Assembly: GCA_029204225.1 (NCBI GenBank)
Contig: MU831547.1
Span: forward strand, 1-64,000
Direction: 5' to 3'
Source of the DNA: Diphasiastrum complanatum
Taxonomy: Eukaryota > Streptophyta > Lycopodiopsida > Lycopodiales > Lycopodiaceae
Length of the DNA stretch: 64,000 nt
The notes beneath the pieces are model-generated. The model did not search any database, was not told the DNA's origin, and saw nothing but the letters and a program-made list of their open reading frames with translations. Shown here piece by piece: positions 35,101 to 47,110 of the stretch. Within the stretch, counting starts at the first letter, position 1, and each line of letters begins with the position of its first letter. The translations under genes were made by a program, and so were the position numbers.

Positions 35101-36844
35101 TGTTAGATAAAAGTGTGTTTATGAACTGGGTCATAGTGATATTATTCACATATGTGCACAATAAATCTTGTATGAATCTACTATGTATTCCAAGTTACTA
35201 GGGTTATTTGGTGCACTTAACCTAGTCGGTGAACATAAGCATATGATCAAGTATTGTTTGACAGCTACTTGCAGAGTTAACAGATCTTTCTATGGAAGAT
35301 TTATGAGTTAACTAATAAATGATTTGGATGAGGATCTAAATGTGGTGTTTTAGAAGTATAATTGAATTCTGCACCTATACATTAAGATTTCCAAGTCGTT
35401 GGCAATTACCTTGAGTAGTTGATTACTCCAGGATGAAGTTAATTGGTAAAGCGATTAGTGTGATGAGGATTCACCAAAAACTGATGGTTTTTTGAATTAT
35501 ATTGCTTGTAAGACACATGATTAGTGAATCATTTGGGTTCATCAGTTAAAATTATGTGCATTGGATATACAATATTCTTTGGATAGAATATTTCTTAGTT
35601 AAGGAATAGACTCAGCTCATTAGTGATTGTATCCCAAAGTGCTCAATAGGATAATGAATCATAATGAATCTGAGAATAATAACTGGATTGATATTAAGTA
35701 GGACTTTGGATATCTAGATTTAATTCTAGACGGTAATCTAAAGTTTTTGTAATTGAAGATGATTGTCATTATCATTTTGGGTACGCTTTTTGTTAATTAC
35801 CAGTGGTTTATAGAACTTGAATATCTCACATTTCAGTTAAAGAATCCTATTTGGAGAGTATTGCTAAATCTAGTATTTTTCTTAGTGGAAAGATTTTGGA
35901 ATGACTCTTACTTTTCTTGAGTTATGTTGGACATATACTCTAGTATCCTGTAAATGATTAAGTATGATTTTGGATTCTAGGAAATTATGATTGACAGATC
36001 ATAAATAGATACCTAATTGTTGTTAGAAGATTATAAGGAATTGTGATGATTCTTAAGTGTGATGATTAATTTTTGATCTATTAATCGAGTAAGAATTCAG
36101 ACCAATGTTTTGAATCTCTTTACGTCAGTATTTTATTTGGAAACCTATGGATCTCACAGTCATTCTCATAAAATACGTATTTTATATGTGGAGAATTTAA
36201 TTTATCTAGCAGATGCTTGAGTATAGTTTCTTGTTTTGATTGGATCTCCAGATATTATAGGAGATAGACAAATCTACTAGATAAATGATTGTTATTTTTC
36301 TTGCATATGATGCTAGAAACAAGACTAACTCATGAGAGTATCTAGCATACTCAGAGTTGAGTTTTAATCATTTTATATCTAAATGATTCTCCTAGAGATT
36401 CTAGTTGAATAAATTATCATATCTTAGAATTGGATTACAAGGATAATTGTACTTGGAAGCTTTTTATGAATTGTCTGCCAGAGGTTGTGGATGCTTTTAG
36501 ACTGTAATTATCAGTTTTTTTAACTTTAATCTTCTAAGCTAGGTAATATTTCACTCAGTGGTTCATGTAAGTGTTTTACATAAAGGTGATGTTACTAACT
36601 TATGTTGAGTGTAAACCAGTTGAGAAAATATATCTCCTAGTGTACTTTTCAAACCAGAGTTTGTACTCCAAAACAGAGATTAATGATTGGAAATAGGTTT
36701 ATCCCTGATTACTTGTCTGATATGAAAGTCAGACTAAGGAAAATGATTTTCTCGGTCAACATTGAAAATTAAAGGAATTGTTCTTGTAATTCTTTCATGT
36801 TTTGAGGGGCTTCTAAGGATAGAAGCAGTTTAAGGAGGGAAGAA

Positions 36845-37322
36845 TGTTATGGCCATATTTGGTTAAGGACCTGGAATAGTCCTAATATGGTAGACCGGCC
36901 CTCCAGTGTTCGAGATTATTGTTCACGCCGAGATTTAATTTCATGTCGAGGCCTGTTTGTGACTAATTACCTTGAGAGGACCCAGACACTCTAATTGAGA
37001 TATATGGAGTATTGCATGTACGTGTGACGGATATAGGCAGGAGGACTGCATGAAGAGATGCGATCTATTTATAGTTGACCTGCATGGGGGTTGCATGGTT
37101 TCATGCACTGGACTCTACTCTCTGTTAATGAGGTAGGGATTCTCTCATCGACATATTGAGTTTAGGGTACCAGTTTCTCTCTTCTCCTCTTGCTTCACAT
37201 GGCATGGCTTAAGGGCTAGATCCAAGTTTGATCTAGGATTGGTTGGACGGTTTGGCGCCATAGTCTCTCTTATTGTGTTCTCCTATCCTCATCTTAGGGG
37301 CTATTTTTTTAGGATCTTTATA
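36845..37322 (+). repeat. 3' LTR (478 bp) of the 30-37 kb element
   Basis: Starts TGTTATGGCC directly after a purine tract and ends cttta-ta, with the terminal CA changed to TA relative to the 5' copy. The next base begins the copia LTR homology at 37323. Confidence 0.85.
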
Positions 37323-37748
37323 GATTTGAGTTGATGAGTGTTAGTCATGCAGTAGCAGACACATATTGTCACACAAACAGATATAGAACTACCAGTAGCT
37401 AGTTCCTCGTAAAAGAGAATATCTCTCTTGTGTCGATGCCCTACTCTGAAAAACAAACAGCGCTAAAAATTGTTGTTGTAAACTTATTTGTGAAAAATAG
37501 AATTGTGATTTTCTGCCTATGATGTGTAATCTGTGAATTTTTTTTTTATGCTTGCTTACAGTAGATATACTTTTGCTGTTATTAAACATTATCTACTATT
37601 CATAAACTTAAATCGGATCTATAGTGTCAGTCTGTAGTCCGGAAGATGATCGATCATAGTATGAAGCAGTGGCTACAACTACAAAAATCGACTCTATCCG
37701 AGCGCTCGCTTTCGGGAGTTTTAGATTCTAAAAATAAAATTTTCATCA
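37323..37748 (+). repeat. 5' LTR of the 37-41 kb copia element
   Basis: Homologous to 41130-41546 along its whole length; ends ttttcatca just before the primer site. Confidence 0.88.
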
Positions 37749-37793
37749 ATGGTATCAGAGCTTTAAGGTTCTCAAAGCCAAGTTACTCAAACG

Positions 37794-38437
37794 ATGGCTT
37801 CTATTAGCAGCATGCATTCTAAGATTTGCACAGTTCTAGAGGTAGACGGGTCAAATTTCTTGGCCTAAAAAGTAAAGACTTCTCTCAGGAAGATCAGCTT
37901 ACCTATCTAAGATGGGATGGCAAAGATCTCACGAGCTTCATCAAAAAGATGAAGAACCTATTTTTATCTTTGCACAATGCTGGAATAGAACACACAGTCT
38001 CACAAGAGAAACAACTCACGTACCTGCTATGCTCCCTACCAAGGTCATTCCAGACGACCGGGACTCTACTGGAGAAAGATACTGAAATGACTTTTGACAA
38101 AGCTGTCATTAACATCAAAGAAGAGGTGGAGGCTCGAGGGCACTATGACAACAAGAACGAGTCAGACCAAGCTCTCTACAACATCAGAGATCAGCCGAAG
38201 AAGAAGCCTCAACCTAAGAGGGAGTCAACCCAAAGAGGACATCAGAACCAACAAAGAGAGGGAGATCAAGAAGGAAGATCGAAAGGCATGAACAAGAACA
38301 AGCAGCAAGGCGGTGAGAAGAAAAACTGCGTCAGATGTAGACGTGACGGCCACACTGTGGATAAATGTTGGTTGAATCCGAAAATCGAGGGTGTACACAT
38401 GTCAAATTCCAAACAAGAAAAAAAAGAAGCTAGATGA
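37794..38437 (+). pseudogene. copia gag with zinc knuckle
   Basis: ATG at 37794 begins MASISSMHSKICTVLEVDGS but hits a stop after FLA. A second frame carries KDLTSFIKKMKNLFLSLHNA, YLLCSLPRSFQTTGTLLEKD and a Lys/Gln-rich region, then the knuckle CVRCRRDGHTVDKCW (about 38327-38371) and ends at 38437. The N-terminal capsid part is shortened and frameshifted. Confidence 0.85.
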
Positions 38438-40505
38438 AAAAGTGGAGCAAGGTTTCTTGGTAGGCTACAATGTAAATTTTTCATACTATAGAATCTACAT
38501 GCCTCAGACCAATGAAGTGAAGATTGTGAGAGATGTCAAATTTGACGAGGCTAAAATGATGGTTGACCGTGATCCAGTACTACGACTTGCCCACACTGAT
38601 AGAGGGAGCAGACCACGAACATCCGGATGAGTGACAGTTCAGACGGCGAGCAGCAAGAGATGCAGCCTGTACCCAGAACACCTACAATGCACAGTGGTTC
38701 TGCTGTCAATAGGAAGGACAAAGGCAAAGCAGCCATTGATCTTGCACCATCTCCAAGGAGATCTGCAAGGGAGAGAGGACAGCATGTTAGTTATATATCC
38801 AACAGTTCAGCTTCTACTTAAGAATATTTTTGTGGATTCAGAAACGTTGAACCACAAACCTTTCAAGAAGGTATTGAATGTCCAGAAAAGGACAAATGGA
38901 TAAAGGCCATGGAAGACGAGATGGACTCCATGAAGGAAAACAAAGTCTAGACTCTTGAACCAGTGCCAGCAGATAGGAAGACTGTCAAGTGCAAGTGCGT
39001 CTATAAATACAAATATGGACCAGATGGCAATGTATTCAAATACAAAGCCAGACTAGTTGTGAAAGGTTTCTCACAGAAGTATGGTATTGACTATACTAAA
39101 ATCTTTTCTCCCGTTGTCAAGCACACATCAATTCGTTTGTTGTTTGCATACATAACACCCTACAATCTGAAGATTCATATTGTAGACGAAAAGACGGCGC
39201 TCCTACATGGAGATCTCAATGAAGAAGTCTACATGGACCAGCCACTAGATTTTACATGTAAGTCATTGCTAACTATGCCTGCAAAATGCATAGAAGCATC
39301 CACGGACTGAAACAGTTTGTTGGGCAGTGGTACAAGAAGAAGGATCACGCACTCAATCCTTAGGCTTCCAGCCTTTAATGGCGAATTACAATGTCTATGT
39401 AAAGATTAAAGATAGTAAAATAATCATTATTGGTGTCTATGTTGACGACACACTAATTTTGTCAAAGAGCGACACAATGATTACACAAGTAAAAGAGAAT
39501 ATTTTAAGGCACTTTGAAATATCAAACCTAGGAGAAGCAAAATGCTACCTGGGCTTGGAGATTGATAGAGATCTTGAAGGTGGTAGATCGTATCTACACC
39601 AGTCAAGATACAAAAATCATTGATGATTTTCAGATGGTTGATTGCAAGGGAGTAAATACTCCGATGATTCCTGGCACAGTACTAACAAATGAAGATTATC
39701 TTAGAGACAATGTAGAACGGAAAGCAATGCAGCATTAGCCTTACAGAAGACTTATTGGTTCTTTGATGTACTTGGCAGACAATACTTGGCTAGACATTGC
39801 TTATGCAGTGTTTAGATTGAGCCAGTTCAACATAAATCTAGGACCTATAGACTAGAAAATTGCCAAGATGATCCTACAATACTTGCAGCATACAAAAGAC
39901 TATGGGCTTTGCTATTTCCATGATGTGGGATTTCAGGTGAAGTCCTACAGTGATGCGAGCTGGGCATCAATCAAAGACGGACTCCAAGAGCATCTCAGGA
40001 GGCTATACCATCGCAACACAGATGCAGTTGTCATTTGGGTCAACCAAAAGCAAACAATAATCGCCCAATCTTCTTGTGAGGCAGAGTATGTTGCTGCAGA
40101 CAAGATAGCTAATGAACTGACATGGCTCAAACAGTTCCTAGATGGACTGGGAGAGAGCACCAACGAACTGTTGACGATGTACATGGACAGCACTTCTGCT
40201 ATACATCTGACAAAGGATCTGTGTTTCATTCAAGAATGAAGCACATTGCGATCAAATATCATTTGATCGTAGACATGGTTGAGAAAGATGAGCTAAGAAC
40301 TATGTTCATTCCAACCAAGTGGATGGTTGTTGACATATTCACAAAACCCTTAGATAAGGGATTGTTTGAAAGGCAAAGAGCCAGTCTAGGAATCATAAGA
40401 CTACCATGCTTTGAGAGGGAGCTAAAGAAACATGAAGTTTCTACCCACAAAGCTTTGCTCACTTATGAACCAAAACCTGTAGAAATACACATGAAGAGCC
40501 AATAG
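38400..40505 (+). pseudogene. copia pol lacking protease and integrase core; RT with YVDD, RNase H
   Basis: Directly after gag comes the integrase C-terminus (KVEQGFLVGYNVNFSYYRIY), so protease and the catalytic integrase are deleted. RT: YKYGPDGNVFKYKARLVVKG and FSPVVKHTSIRLLFAYI (38960-39160), a deletion after FTCKSLLTMP, then IIGVYVDDTLILSKSD (39425-39475) and GEAKCYLGLEIDRD. RNase H: KSYSDASWASIKDG, QKQTIIAQSSCEAEYVAADK (40050-40105), then MKHIAIKYHLIVDMVEKDEL and MVVDIFTKPLDKG. Several frame breaks; ends in TAG at 40503. Confidence 0.88.
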
Positions 40506-41036
40506 GCCTTGCTTGCAGAAATACATGAGAATTGCCCACAAATAGAAACCGCAAACCATTGCAACCGCAACGCAAACAACTTTAACGAAAGCCACCGAAG
40601 GCAATCGCTAAGTCTTGCCCACAATTCCAACGAAGGCAACAAAGGCCACACCAAATACAACCGCAATGCACCGCAAGGGTCAATCTTACGGTTACAAGCA
40701 AAGACCAATGAAGCAAAGGAGACCGCAAGGCAGTTCATTACGAAACCAAGGCAATCCAAGGAAGTCCACGAAGGCCACTATAAAGTCAACATTGACGGTT
40801 CACAACGGTTCTCTCCTCTCAAAGAGATGAACTGTCCGAACACCGTAGAAGCCCCTGCTACGGTTGCTTGCCAAAGGCCTACACTCCAAACGACCTTCAC
40901 AACCATAGAGGCACCACAAGGAAATGATTGCAGTTATCAAGCGGCTGCAATGGCGAAGCATCTTCACGATCTTAGCACATGGATGGACAACGACAGGTTG
41001 CACGGACTACTACGACATCCATCCAGAAGCTGTTAG
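40506..41036 (+). other. In-frame extension after the pol stop codon, repetitive
   Basis: The frame of the pol C-terminus continues past its TAG for about 175 codons with no ATG near its start. The DNA is enriched in related words (ccgcaa, cgaaggcaa, caacgcaa), making the product rich in Asn, Lys, Gln and Thr. No transmembrane segment or known domain. It could be 3' leader-like sequence of the element, decayed coding DNA, or chance openness due to base bias. Confidence 0.35.
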
Positions 41037-41129
41037 TATTAGGTCTAACGTTGTTATTTTAATCCTGAATCTTAAACTAATCATCTCTTCTGTTCTTCTA
41101 TATATAGGATCAATGAAAATGATGAAGGT

Positions 41130-41546
41130 TGATTTGAGTTTATGAGTGTTAGTCATGCAGTAGCAGACACATATTGTCACACAAATAGATATAGAATTAG
41201 CAGTAGCTAGTTCCTCGTAAGAGAGAATACCTCTCTTGCACCGACACGCTGATCTGGGAAATAAACAGCGCTGAAAATTGTTGTTGTAAATTTATCTGTG
41301 AAAATTAGAGTTGATATACCTATGATGTGTAAACTGTGAGTTTTTTTTTTTATGCTTACTTATAGTAGATGTACTTTCATTGTTATTAAACATTATCTAT
41401 TGTTCATAAACTTAAATCAGATCTACAATGTCAGTCTGTAGCCCAGAAGATGATTGATTATAGTATGAAGCAGTAGCTACAACTACACAGATGAGACTCT
41501 ATCTAAGCATTTTGACTTCAGGACTGTTTATTGCCAGTTTTCATCA
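41130..41546 (+). repeat. 3' LTR of the 37-41 kb copia element
   Basis: Matches the 5' LTR from gatttgag onward; ends ttttcatca. The true start may be two to three bases earlier. Confidence 0.85.
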
Positions 41547-41573
41547 TTCTATATAGATCAATAAAAGTTTAGT

Positions 41574-43150
41574 TTGGAATTATAGACTTGGTCACTTAAA
41601 TCATTCTTCTGTATAGCACATGTCTAAGCAGTCTATTGAACTCGATCTCGACTATACAGATTGGAAAGTCAAATTAGATGTCTGTCAAGACTGTATAGTC
41701 TGTAAACAAGCTAGAAAGCCTTTTAGATCAAGTCATCAACATTTTGCTAGAGGATTGTTAGATATTGTACATACAGACATTTGTGTCCCAATGTAGAATC
41801 CTTCATTGAAGGACGCAAAGTATTTTATCACTTTTATTGATGAATTTTTCAGAAGAACAATGGTGTACTTCATCAAGAAGAAATTCGAAGCTTTCGACTG
41901 TTTCAAAATCTTCAAGGAGCATGCATAGAAAGAAACTGGTAAAAGAATAAAAGCCCTGAGGTCTGACAATGGTGGAGTGTATATATCTACTAGATTCAAG
42001 GCGTACCGCTAGAGCCAAGACATTGAACAATAGTTTATCACTCCCTGTTTGCCTCTGTTGAAGAGTTTGCGGACCCCAAGGCAACCCTAACCCTAGTTAA
42101 TAAGTGAGAGGGATTTGGCACCCTGCGTGTGTAAGTCCAACCCAATGATCACATAGTTATTTGATTAATTAGAAAGTTGATAAAAGGACTTTAGGCCTTT
42201 TTGTAGAACTTTTAATGTCACAGGGCCTAAATGTCAAGTTAGTGAATAAAGTTGGGTTTCCCGCCAATTTTGATGGTTCCCACACTTTTTTTTGAATTTG
42301 AATAAGAAGAGAGGCAAGACTGGACCAATAGGATTCAGAGGCCAGGGTCCTCTTCTCTACTATAAAAAGAGACCAACTCGAGTTGTTCCTCATGTTCATT
42401 TCCTCATTTCAATAAAGCAGATTGGTTCTCTTTAGAAATGGATTGATGAATGTCCTTGTTCTTCCTTTCTTCTCCTCCATTTCTCATGCTTTCTTTGGAA
42501 TTTGCTAATTGTTGGATTTGATCATTATTGGGATTGCTATTTCTTATGCTTTGGTGAGAGAGAAAAGGAGAGAGAGAAGAGTAACTTTCTATTACTATTG
42601 TGGATTTAGGGTTAATGGAAGTAGGGTTAATGGAAGTAGGGTTAATGGATGTAGTGTTAATGGATGTTAGTGTTAGATCCTCCATTCATGTTGAAATCTG
42701 AACTATACTATCGCTCTCATGGGAACGAACCTCCGCGTGACAACTAACTCCGTCTCTTTGATGCTAGATTGACTAGATCTTGGATTCAGGTTAGGCAAGG
42801 AAAGAAACCCACTACAGCCTCAGTCAAACGACTTAGCCAAGAGAAAGAATCGTATCCTGGTCGAGTCAGCCAAATGCATGCTGGCACACACATCATTGCC
42901 AAATAGCTTCCACTATAGAGCTTACATCCAGAACAGATGTTCAACTAAGGCCCTCTCAAGCAAAACACCCCATGAGGTTTGGATAGAATCTAAGCCTTCA
43001 GTGAATAACCTATGAGTATTCGGTTGCATTGTCCACGCGCAGATCACGAAGGAGACAACGAAGAAATTTGACTTCCATAGTCTAAAGACTATCCTGATCA
43101 GTTATACTTCCTCCGACAATACCTAAGGATCTGAAATCTTTCACAAACTC
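41574..43150 (+). pseudogene. copia pre-integrase and integrase, split by a solo LTR
   Basis: Left part (41574-42055): WNYRLGHLNHSS, zinc-finger cysteines CQDCIVCKQARKP, FITFIDEFFRRTMVYFIKKK and KALRSDNGGVYISTRF. Right part (42817 to about 43150): LAKRKNRILVESAKCML, TKALSSKTPHEVWIESKPS and VFGCIVHAQI. Removing the 761-bp LTR and one copy of GCCTC restores a single frame across the junction. Several stops make it inactive. RT does not follow. Confidence 0.9.
42056..42816 (+). mobile_element. Solo LTR (761 bp) with perfect 5-bp target duplication
   Basis: Begins TGTTGAAGAG and ends CCCACTACA. GCCTC lies immediately on both sides (42051-42055 and 42817-42821). A TATA box (ctataaaaagag) is near 42360, and a gtagggttaatggaa motif is repeated at 42600-42660. 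Same family as the minus-oriented LTR at 13630-14375. A solo LTR forms when the two LTRs of a full element recombine. Confidence 0.93.
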
Positions 43151-43904
43151 TAGGGTTAGGTAAGATTGACAAATTAGGGTGGGCTGCCAAGGTAATTTAT
43201 TTTTTCTAAATCACTTGGCAAACCGGTGTGCCAAGTGATTCAGCTGTTAATACCTTGTAGTAATGGTTGTATTTGGATAAATTTACCTTTAGAATTGTTT
43301 GAATATCAGATACTCAGCAAAAATTATATGCAGTCAGTCCATCTGAAAAGGTATTAACGAATCTTACTTTCTCATGAAACTTTCGATCTACAGAAATACA
43401 CATAAACTAAAAACTGATTAGCAGTCAAACTGATATAAATATATCAATCTATTAATTGAAAGTAGTTGCATAATCAAGAAAAGCTACGGTTCACTAAATC
43501 GTGCATTGCTATTTATTATTTTGTTTGGATGATCTTGCTCAAGCTTATCAACTTATGGAAGGTTCTAGATCTCTTCCAAACCCTAGATCTAAAATGACTA
43601 GAATCAATGCACATGAATAATCCAATTACAATAGGTCTATATGCAACCTTATCAACATGCCTAAGTGGCCAGATATAGTAAATCCACTATTCTTAGGCAT
43701 TATTAACTTTGCAAGGTCTATCTCTAAGTTTAAAATGCATATTGGCCTCAAAATTGCCAAATAAACTCAACATGAAAATTCTTAAACTAGTTGACAATTT
43801 TTCACACACCCTCTTCAACTAGTCTTAGCATGGATCTAGGTAGTACTCCAAGTTGAGTTTTATGCTTCATAAACAAGCCCTTTCCTAATGCTTTGATCAA
43901 TGTA
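43151..43904. other. No recognisable gene
   Basis: AT-rich sequence between two unrelated copia fragments; no motif seen. Confidence 0.4.
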
Positions 43905-44882
43905 TCAGCCACACACTCCCTTGATGAGACATGTTGAAGGTCCACCTACTTTTCCATGACTTGTTCTCTCACAAAATGATAAACTTGCATGAAAGATAGG
44001 ATTATTTGTCAAGCTTTGAGCCAAAAGTTTATCACAAAAGATGATTGGACACTTTTGAAAATCCAGCAAGTTAAGATCCATTATCATCCTTTTGATCCCC
44101 ATAGCATTTCATTGATGCATGAACTCAAGGCTTTGTACTCGGCTTCGGTTGATGATAGAGAGGTTGTTGCTTGTTTCTTTGACACCATGAGATAGCTCCA
44201 TCACCTATAAAAATGACATGTGCACTTATGGATTTCCTAATCTCCTGCAAAGTCCGAATCTGAAAATCCAAACAAGTTAGAAGAAGATCCTCTATAAACA
44301 ATGCCATAGAACCTGAAATGTATCCTAATACTCTCTTGTCTAGCTTCCAATGCTCCACACTAGGATCATGCATGACTTGAGTTAATCTACCAACACAATA
44401 GCTTAGATCAGGTCTTGTGATGGTCAGATATATGAGTGAACCAACTAGCTTCCTATAGAGAGTAATGTCCTCAAAGGATCTTTCATTACCTCTTATAGTG
44501 AGCTTTACATTTGATTCCAAAGGTGTATCAAAAGATTTTGCAATTTCCATATGAAATCTTCTAAGAATAGAATTAGCATACTTCTCTTGACAAATGAAAG
44601 TAGTTTGAGAATTCCTAATTGTTGGAATAAAATTTTGTGCATCCAAGCTTAATGCTTTAGTAAAGATATATGTTGTCATATCTTGCGTTCGCGACAGTAC
44701 TGCAAGTCAACCTCTTTGTTGAGAACTTTGCTTCTAACATAATGATACTTAATTTCAATGTGCTTACTCCTAGAATATAATCTAGGGTTGGCTGATAAAG
44801 CAATGGCACTTTGATTATCACAAAATAGAGGTGTCAGACATATTAATTCAGACTGATATCTAAAGGTAAGTAGTTCAATCAT
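43905..44882 (-). pseudogene. Rearranged copia pol pieces (RNase H end, RT end, RNase H end)
   Basis: Reading the minus strand from the right: FCDNQSAIALSANPRLYSRS and KHIEIKYHYVRSKVLN (44882-44676), the end of RNase H; then, from 44679, a YIFTKALSLDAQNF scrap joined to EKYANSILRRFHMEIAKSFD, KLVGSLIYLTITRPDLSYCV and DGAISWCQRNKQQ (RT end to RNase H start); then a second RNase H end, IFCDKLLAQSLTNNPIFHAS (44060-43985). A pol end thus precedes the RT of another copy. Confidence 0.75.
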
Positions 44883-45549
44883 ACTGTTTCCTTTCTAGCT
44901 TGAGAGGCTGTGATATACTCAGATTTAGTGAAAGATAGAGCTATTGAAGGGCTGATATAAATAGGCTACAAGCATGAGAGCATTTCATCTCTCTCATTAT
45001 TCTCTCATTCAGATATCTCTTTGGAATTTTACAACCTTTTTTGCATTTTGGAGATGATATAGTGGATTCTTGTGTATAGAATGCTATTTTTCTTATATGT
45101 ATGAGTTACCACATGTGAGTATAGTTGTTATACGGCTATTGTATGGACTGGAATAGTAAATAAACTTACACAAGTGATTTTTACAAGTTCTTGTTGAGTT
45201 TACATCTTCTATGTGTAGTAGATGCAATATTTCTACATCTGCTATGAATGATGTTGGTAGTGAATGAGCAAAACCAGTTAGTATTCTCATCTCGCAAATG
45301 ATTGACCGTACATTATCCTCTACCAGATTTTTTGAGTGAGGAATGGATGTCTCTTGATGCAATAATTTCAGAAAGTTTTTGATCGAGGATTGTGGGGGAA
45401 CTTGGAAGGATAGAGAGAAAGTTGGGGAGGAGAGGAGGTGAAAATTCAAACTGGGTGAAAGGGTCCCGGAAAGTAGGCTATAGGAGAGAGTCTTAAGCAT
45501 GCCTACATACTACTCCCCCATACATATCCACATACACAAATGTATATAT
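44883..45549. other. LTR-like or leader-like region with an unrecognised 135-codon frame on the minus strand
   Basis: Plus strand: TATA-like gatataaatagg near 44955. Minus strand: ATG at 45500 opens 135 codons to 45093 (MLKTLSYSLLSGTLSPSLNF, then an uncharged Ser/Leu-rich start and no known domain). It may be chance openness in untranslated sequence of the copia element that follows. Confidence 0.3.
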
Positions 45550-47070
45550 GCATGCATGGGGGTCATTGGTCATAGCAATCTTATTGATTGCAAATGGGTC
45601 TTCAAGATCAAGTACAAAGCTGATGGGACTATTGATTGTAGTAGCCAGAGGATTTTCTTGGATCCCAAGCATCGACTACAATGAGACTTTCAATCCAGTA
45701 GTCAAGCATTTATCGATCCAAATTTTCTTATCATTGCTTTTATGGCCGATCTCGAAGTACATCAACTCGATGTATAGATAGCCTATCTGAATGGAGTTAT
45801 AGAAAAAGACATTTACATGATATAGCCCGAGGGATACATTCTCAAAGATATGAAGAATCATGTCCGTAAACTCCAAAATACACTTTATGGCTTGAAACAA
45901 TTAGCAAGAGCTTGGTTTCAGAGGATTAACACATTCCTCATCTATCATGGTTTCAAATCAAACATTGTCGATTCTAACGTTTATTTCAAGTTAGTGCAAC
46001 ATTCCTTCATTATCATCACCTTTTATGTCGATGATACATTGCTTTTCAGCAACAGTACGTATCAGGTGAAGGATGTTAAACAGATGATGTATTCTAAATT
46101 CGACATGACTGATCTGGGTGAGGCTCACTACTGTCTAGGAACTCAAATCCATAGAGACAGAGAGAGACGACTGATCTACATTACTCAACAAAGGTATCTT
46201 CACAATACTCTTATCAAATATAATCTGATTAATTGCAAAGAAGCTCACTCACCAATGGATCCAGGCCTGCGACTGTTGAAGGATAAATGTCCTCAGACAA
46301 AACATAAAAAATCTTTGGATATAAAGTTAGGATTAAAGCTTTATTCCTCTGATCCAATCCATAAAAAAATGGTACTTGGTAACAATCAGTCAATACTCGG
46401 CTCTCTTACGTATGCAATGGTCTGTACAAGACCTGACATCGCTTTTGCAGTTAGCTCATTAAGCCAATTCATGGCTAATTCTGGCATCATACATTGGAAG
46501 ACTCTTATTAGAGTCATGAGGTACATTGGAGCTACAACAGACCTGTGCATCGACTATGAAGAAGTTGACAATGACAATCTTCATCAGCTAAGTGGATATT
46601 CAGATGCAAGCTGGGGAGGAGATGTAGATACTCATAAATCCACATCTGGATTTACATTCTTCTTCAATGGCGGTCCTATCTCCTGGAACAGTCGTAAGCA
46701 AACCTCTATTGTTCTTTCATCCACAGAAGCAGAATACATTGCTGCTTCGCAAGTTATTAAGCAAACAATTTGGTTGAAAAATTTACTGTTAGATATTAGT
46801 TTGAATCAATATACTCCTACAATTATATTTTGTACTAATCAGAGTGCTATTTTCTTATCGGCCAACCCTAGATTTCACGCTAGGAGTAAGCACATTGAGA
46901 TTTGATATCACCATGTAAGGAGTAAGATTCTTAACAGAGAGGTAAGCTTAACATTCTGTCGGACACAAAACATGATTGCAGATGTGTTTACCAAGGCTTT
47001 GAGCATTAATGCACGCAACAAATTTTTTGCATTGCTTAGTCTAAAGATCAAGGAATTCATAGATCCAGAT
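45550..47070 (+). pseudogene. copia RT and RNase H, nearly continuous
   Basis: WVFKIKYKADGTID (45597-45638) and ETFNPVVKHLSIQIFLSLLL in broken frames, then a 351-codon frame (45850-46905): NTLYGLKQLARAWFQRI, ITFYVDDTLLFSNS (YVDD intact, near 46030), LGEAHYCLGTQIHRDRE, LTYAMVCTRPDIAFAVSSLS, SGYSDASWGGDVDTHKSTSG and SSTEAEYIAASQ. One stop (46903-46905) interrupts KHIEI/YHHVRSKILNREV, and IADVFTKALSINARN ends it at about 47071. Integrase and gag are absent. A run of G follows at the LTR boundary. Confidence 0.92.
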
Positions 47071-47073
47071 TAA

Positions 47074-47109
<36 letters not shown>
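47074..47109. repeat. Run of 36 G at the polypurine tract
   Basis: An uninterrupted G36 lies exactly between the pol stop region and the TGTTGG start of the LTR, where a short polypurine tract is expected. Its length may partly reflect slippage in sequencing or assembly. Confidence 0.9.

Positions 47110-47110
<1 letters not shown>

Larger units (their letters stand above)
30833..36844 (+). mobile_element. Interior of an LTR element, largely non-coding (LARD-like)
   Basis: About 6 kb between matching LTRs, with a primer-site-like start (30833) and a gypsy-style purine tract ttaaggagggaagaa at the right end. I find no gag or pol motif on the plus strand and only short frames. Large retrotransposon derivatives have this structure; complete decay of an older coding interior is the alternative. 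Confidence 0.55.
37323..41546 (+). mobile_element. Ty1/copia element with both LTRs, integrase core deleted
   Basis: LTR copies at 37323-37748 and about 41130-41546 bracket gag, an integrase C-terminal scrap, RT, RNase H and an extra 3' reading frame. A primer site tggtatcagagc lies at 37750-37761. No matching target duplication was found; the left end coincides with the end of the preceding gypsy LTR, so the first bases of the LTR may be lost. Confidence 0.88.

Noticed and set aside
37300-37330. Target duplication for the 37-41 kb copia element
   Set aside because: No matching pentamers at the two ends; the left end may be truncated.
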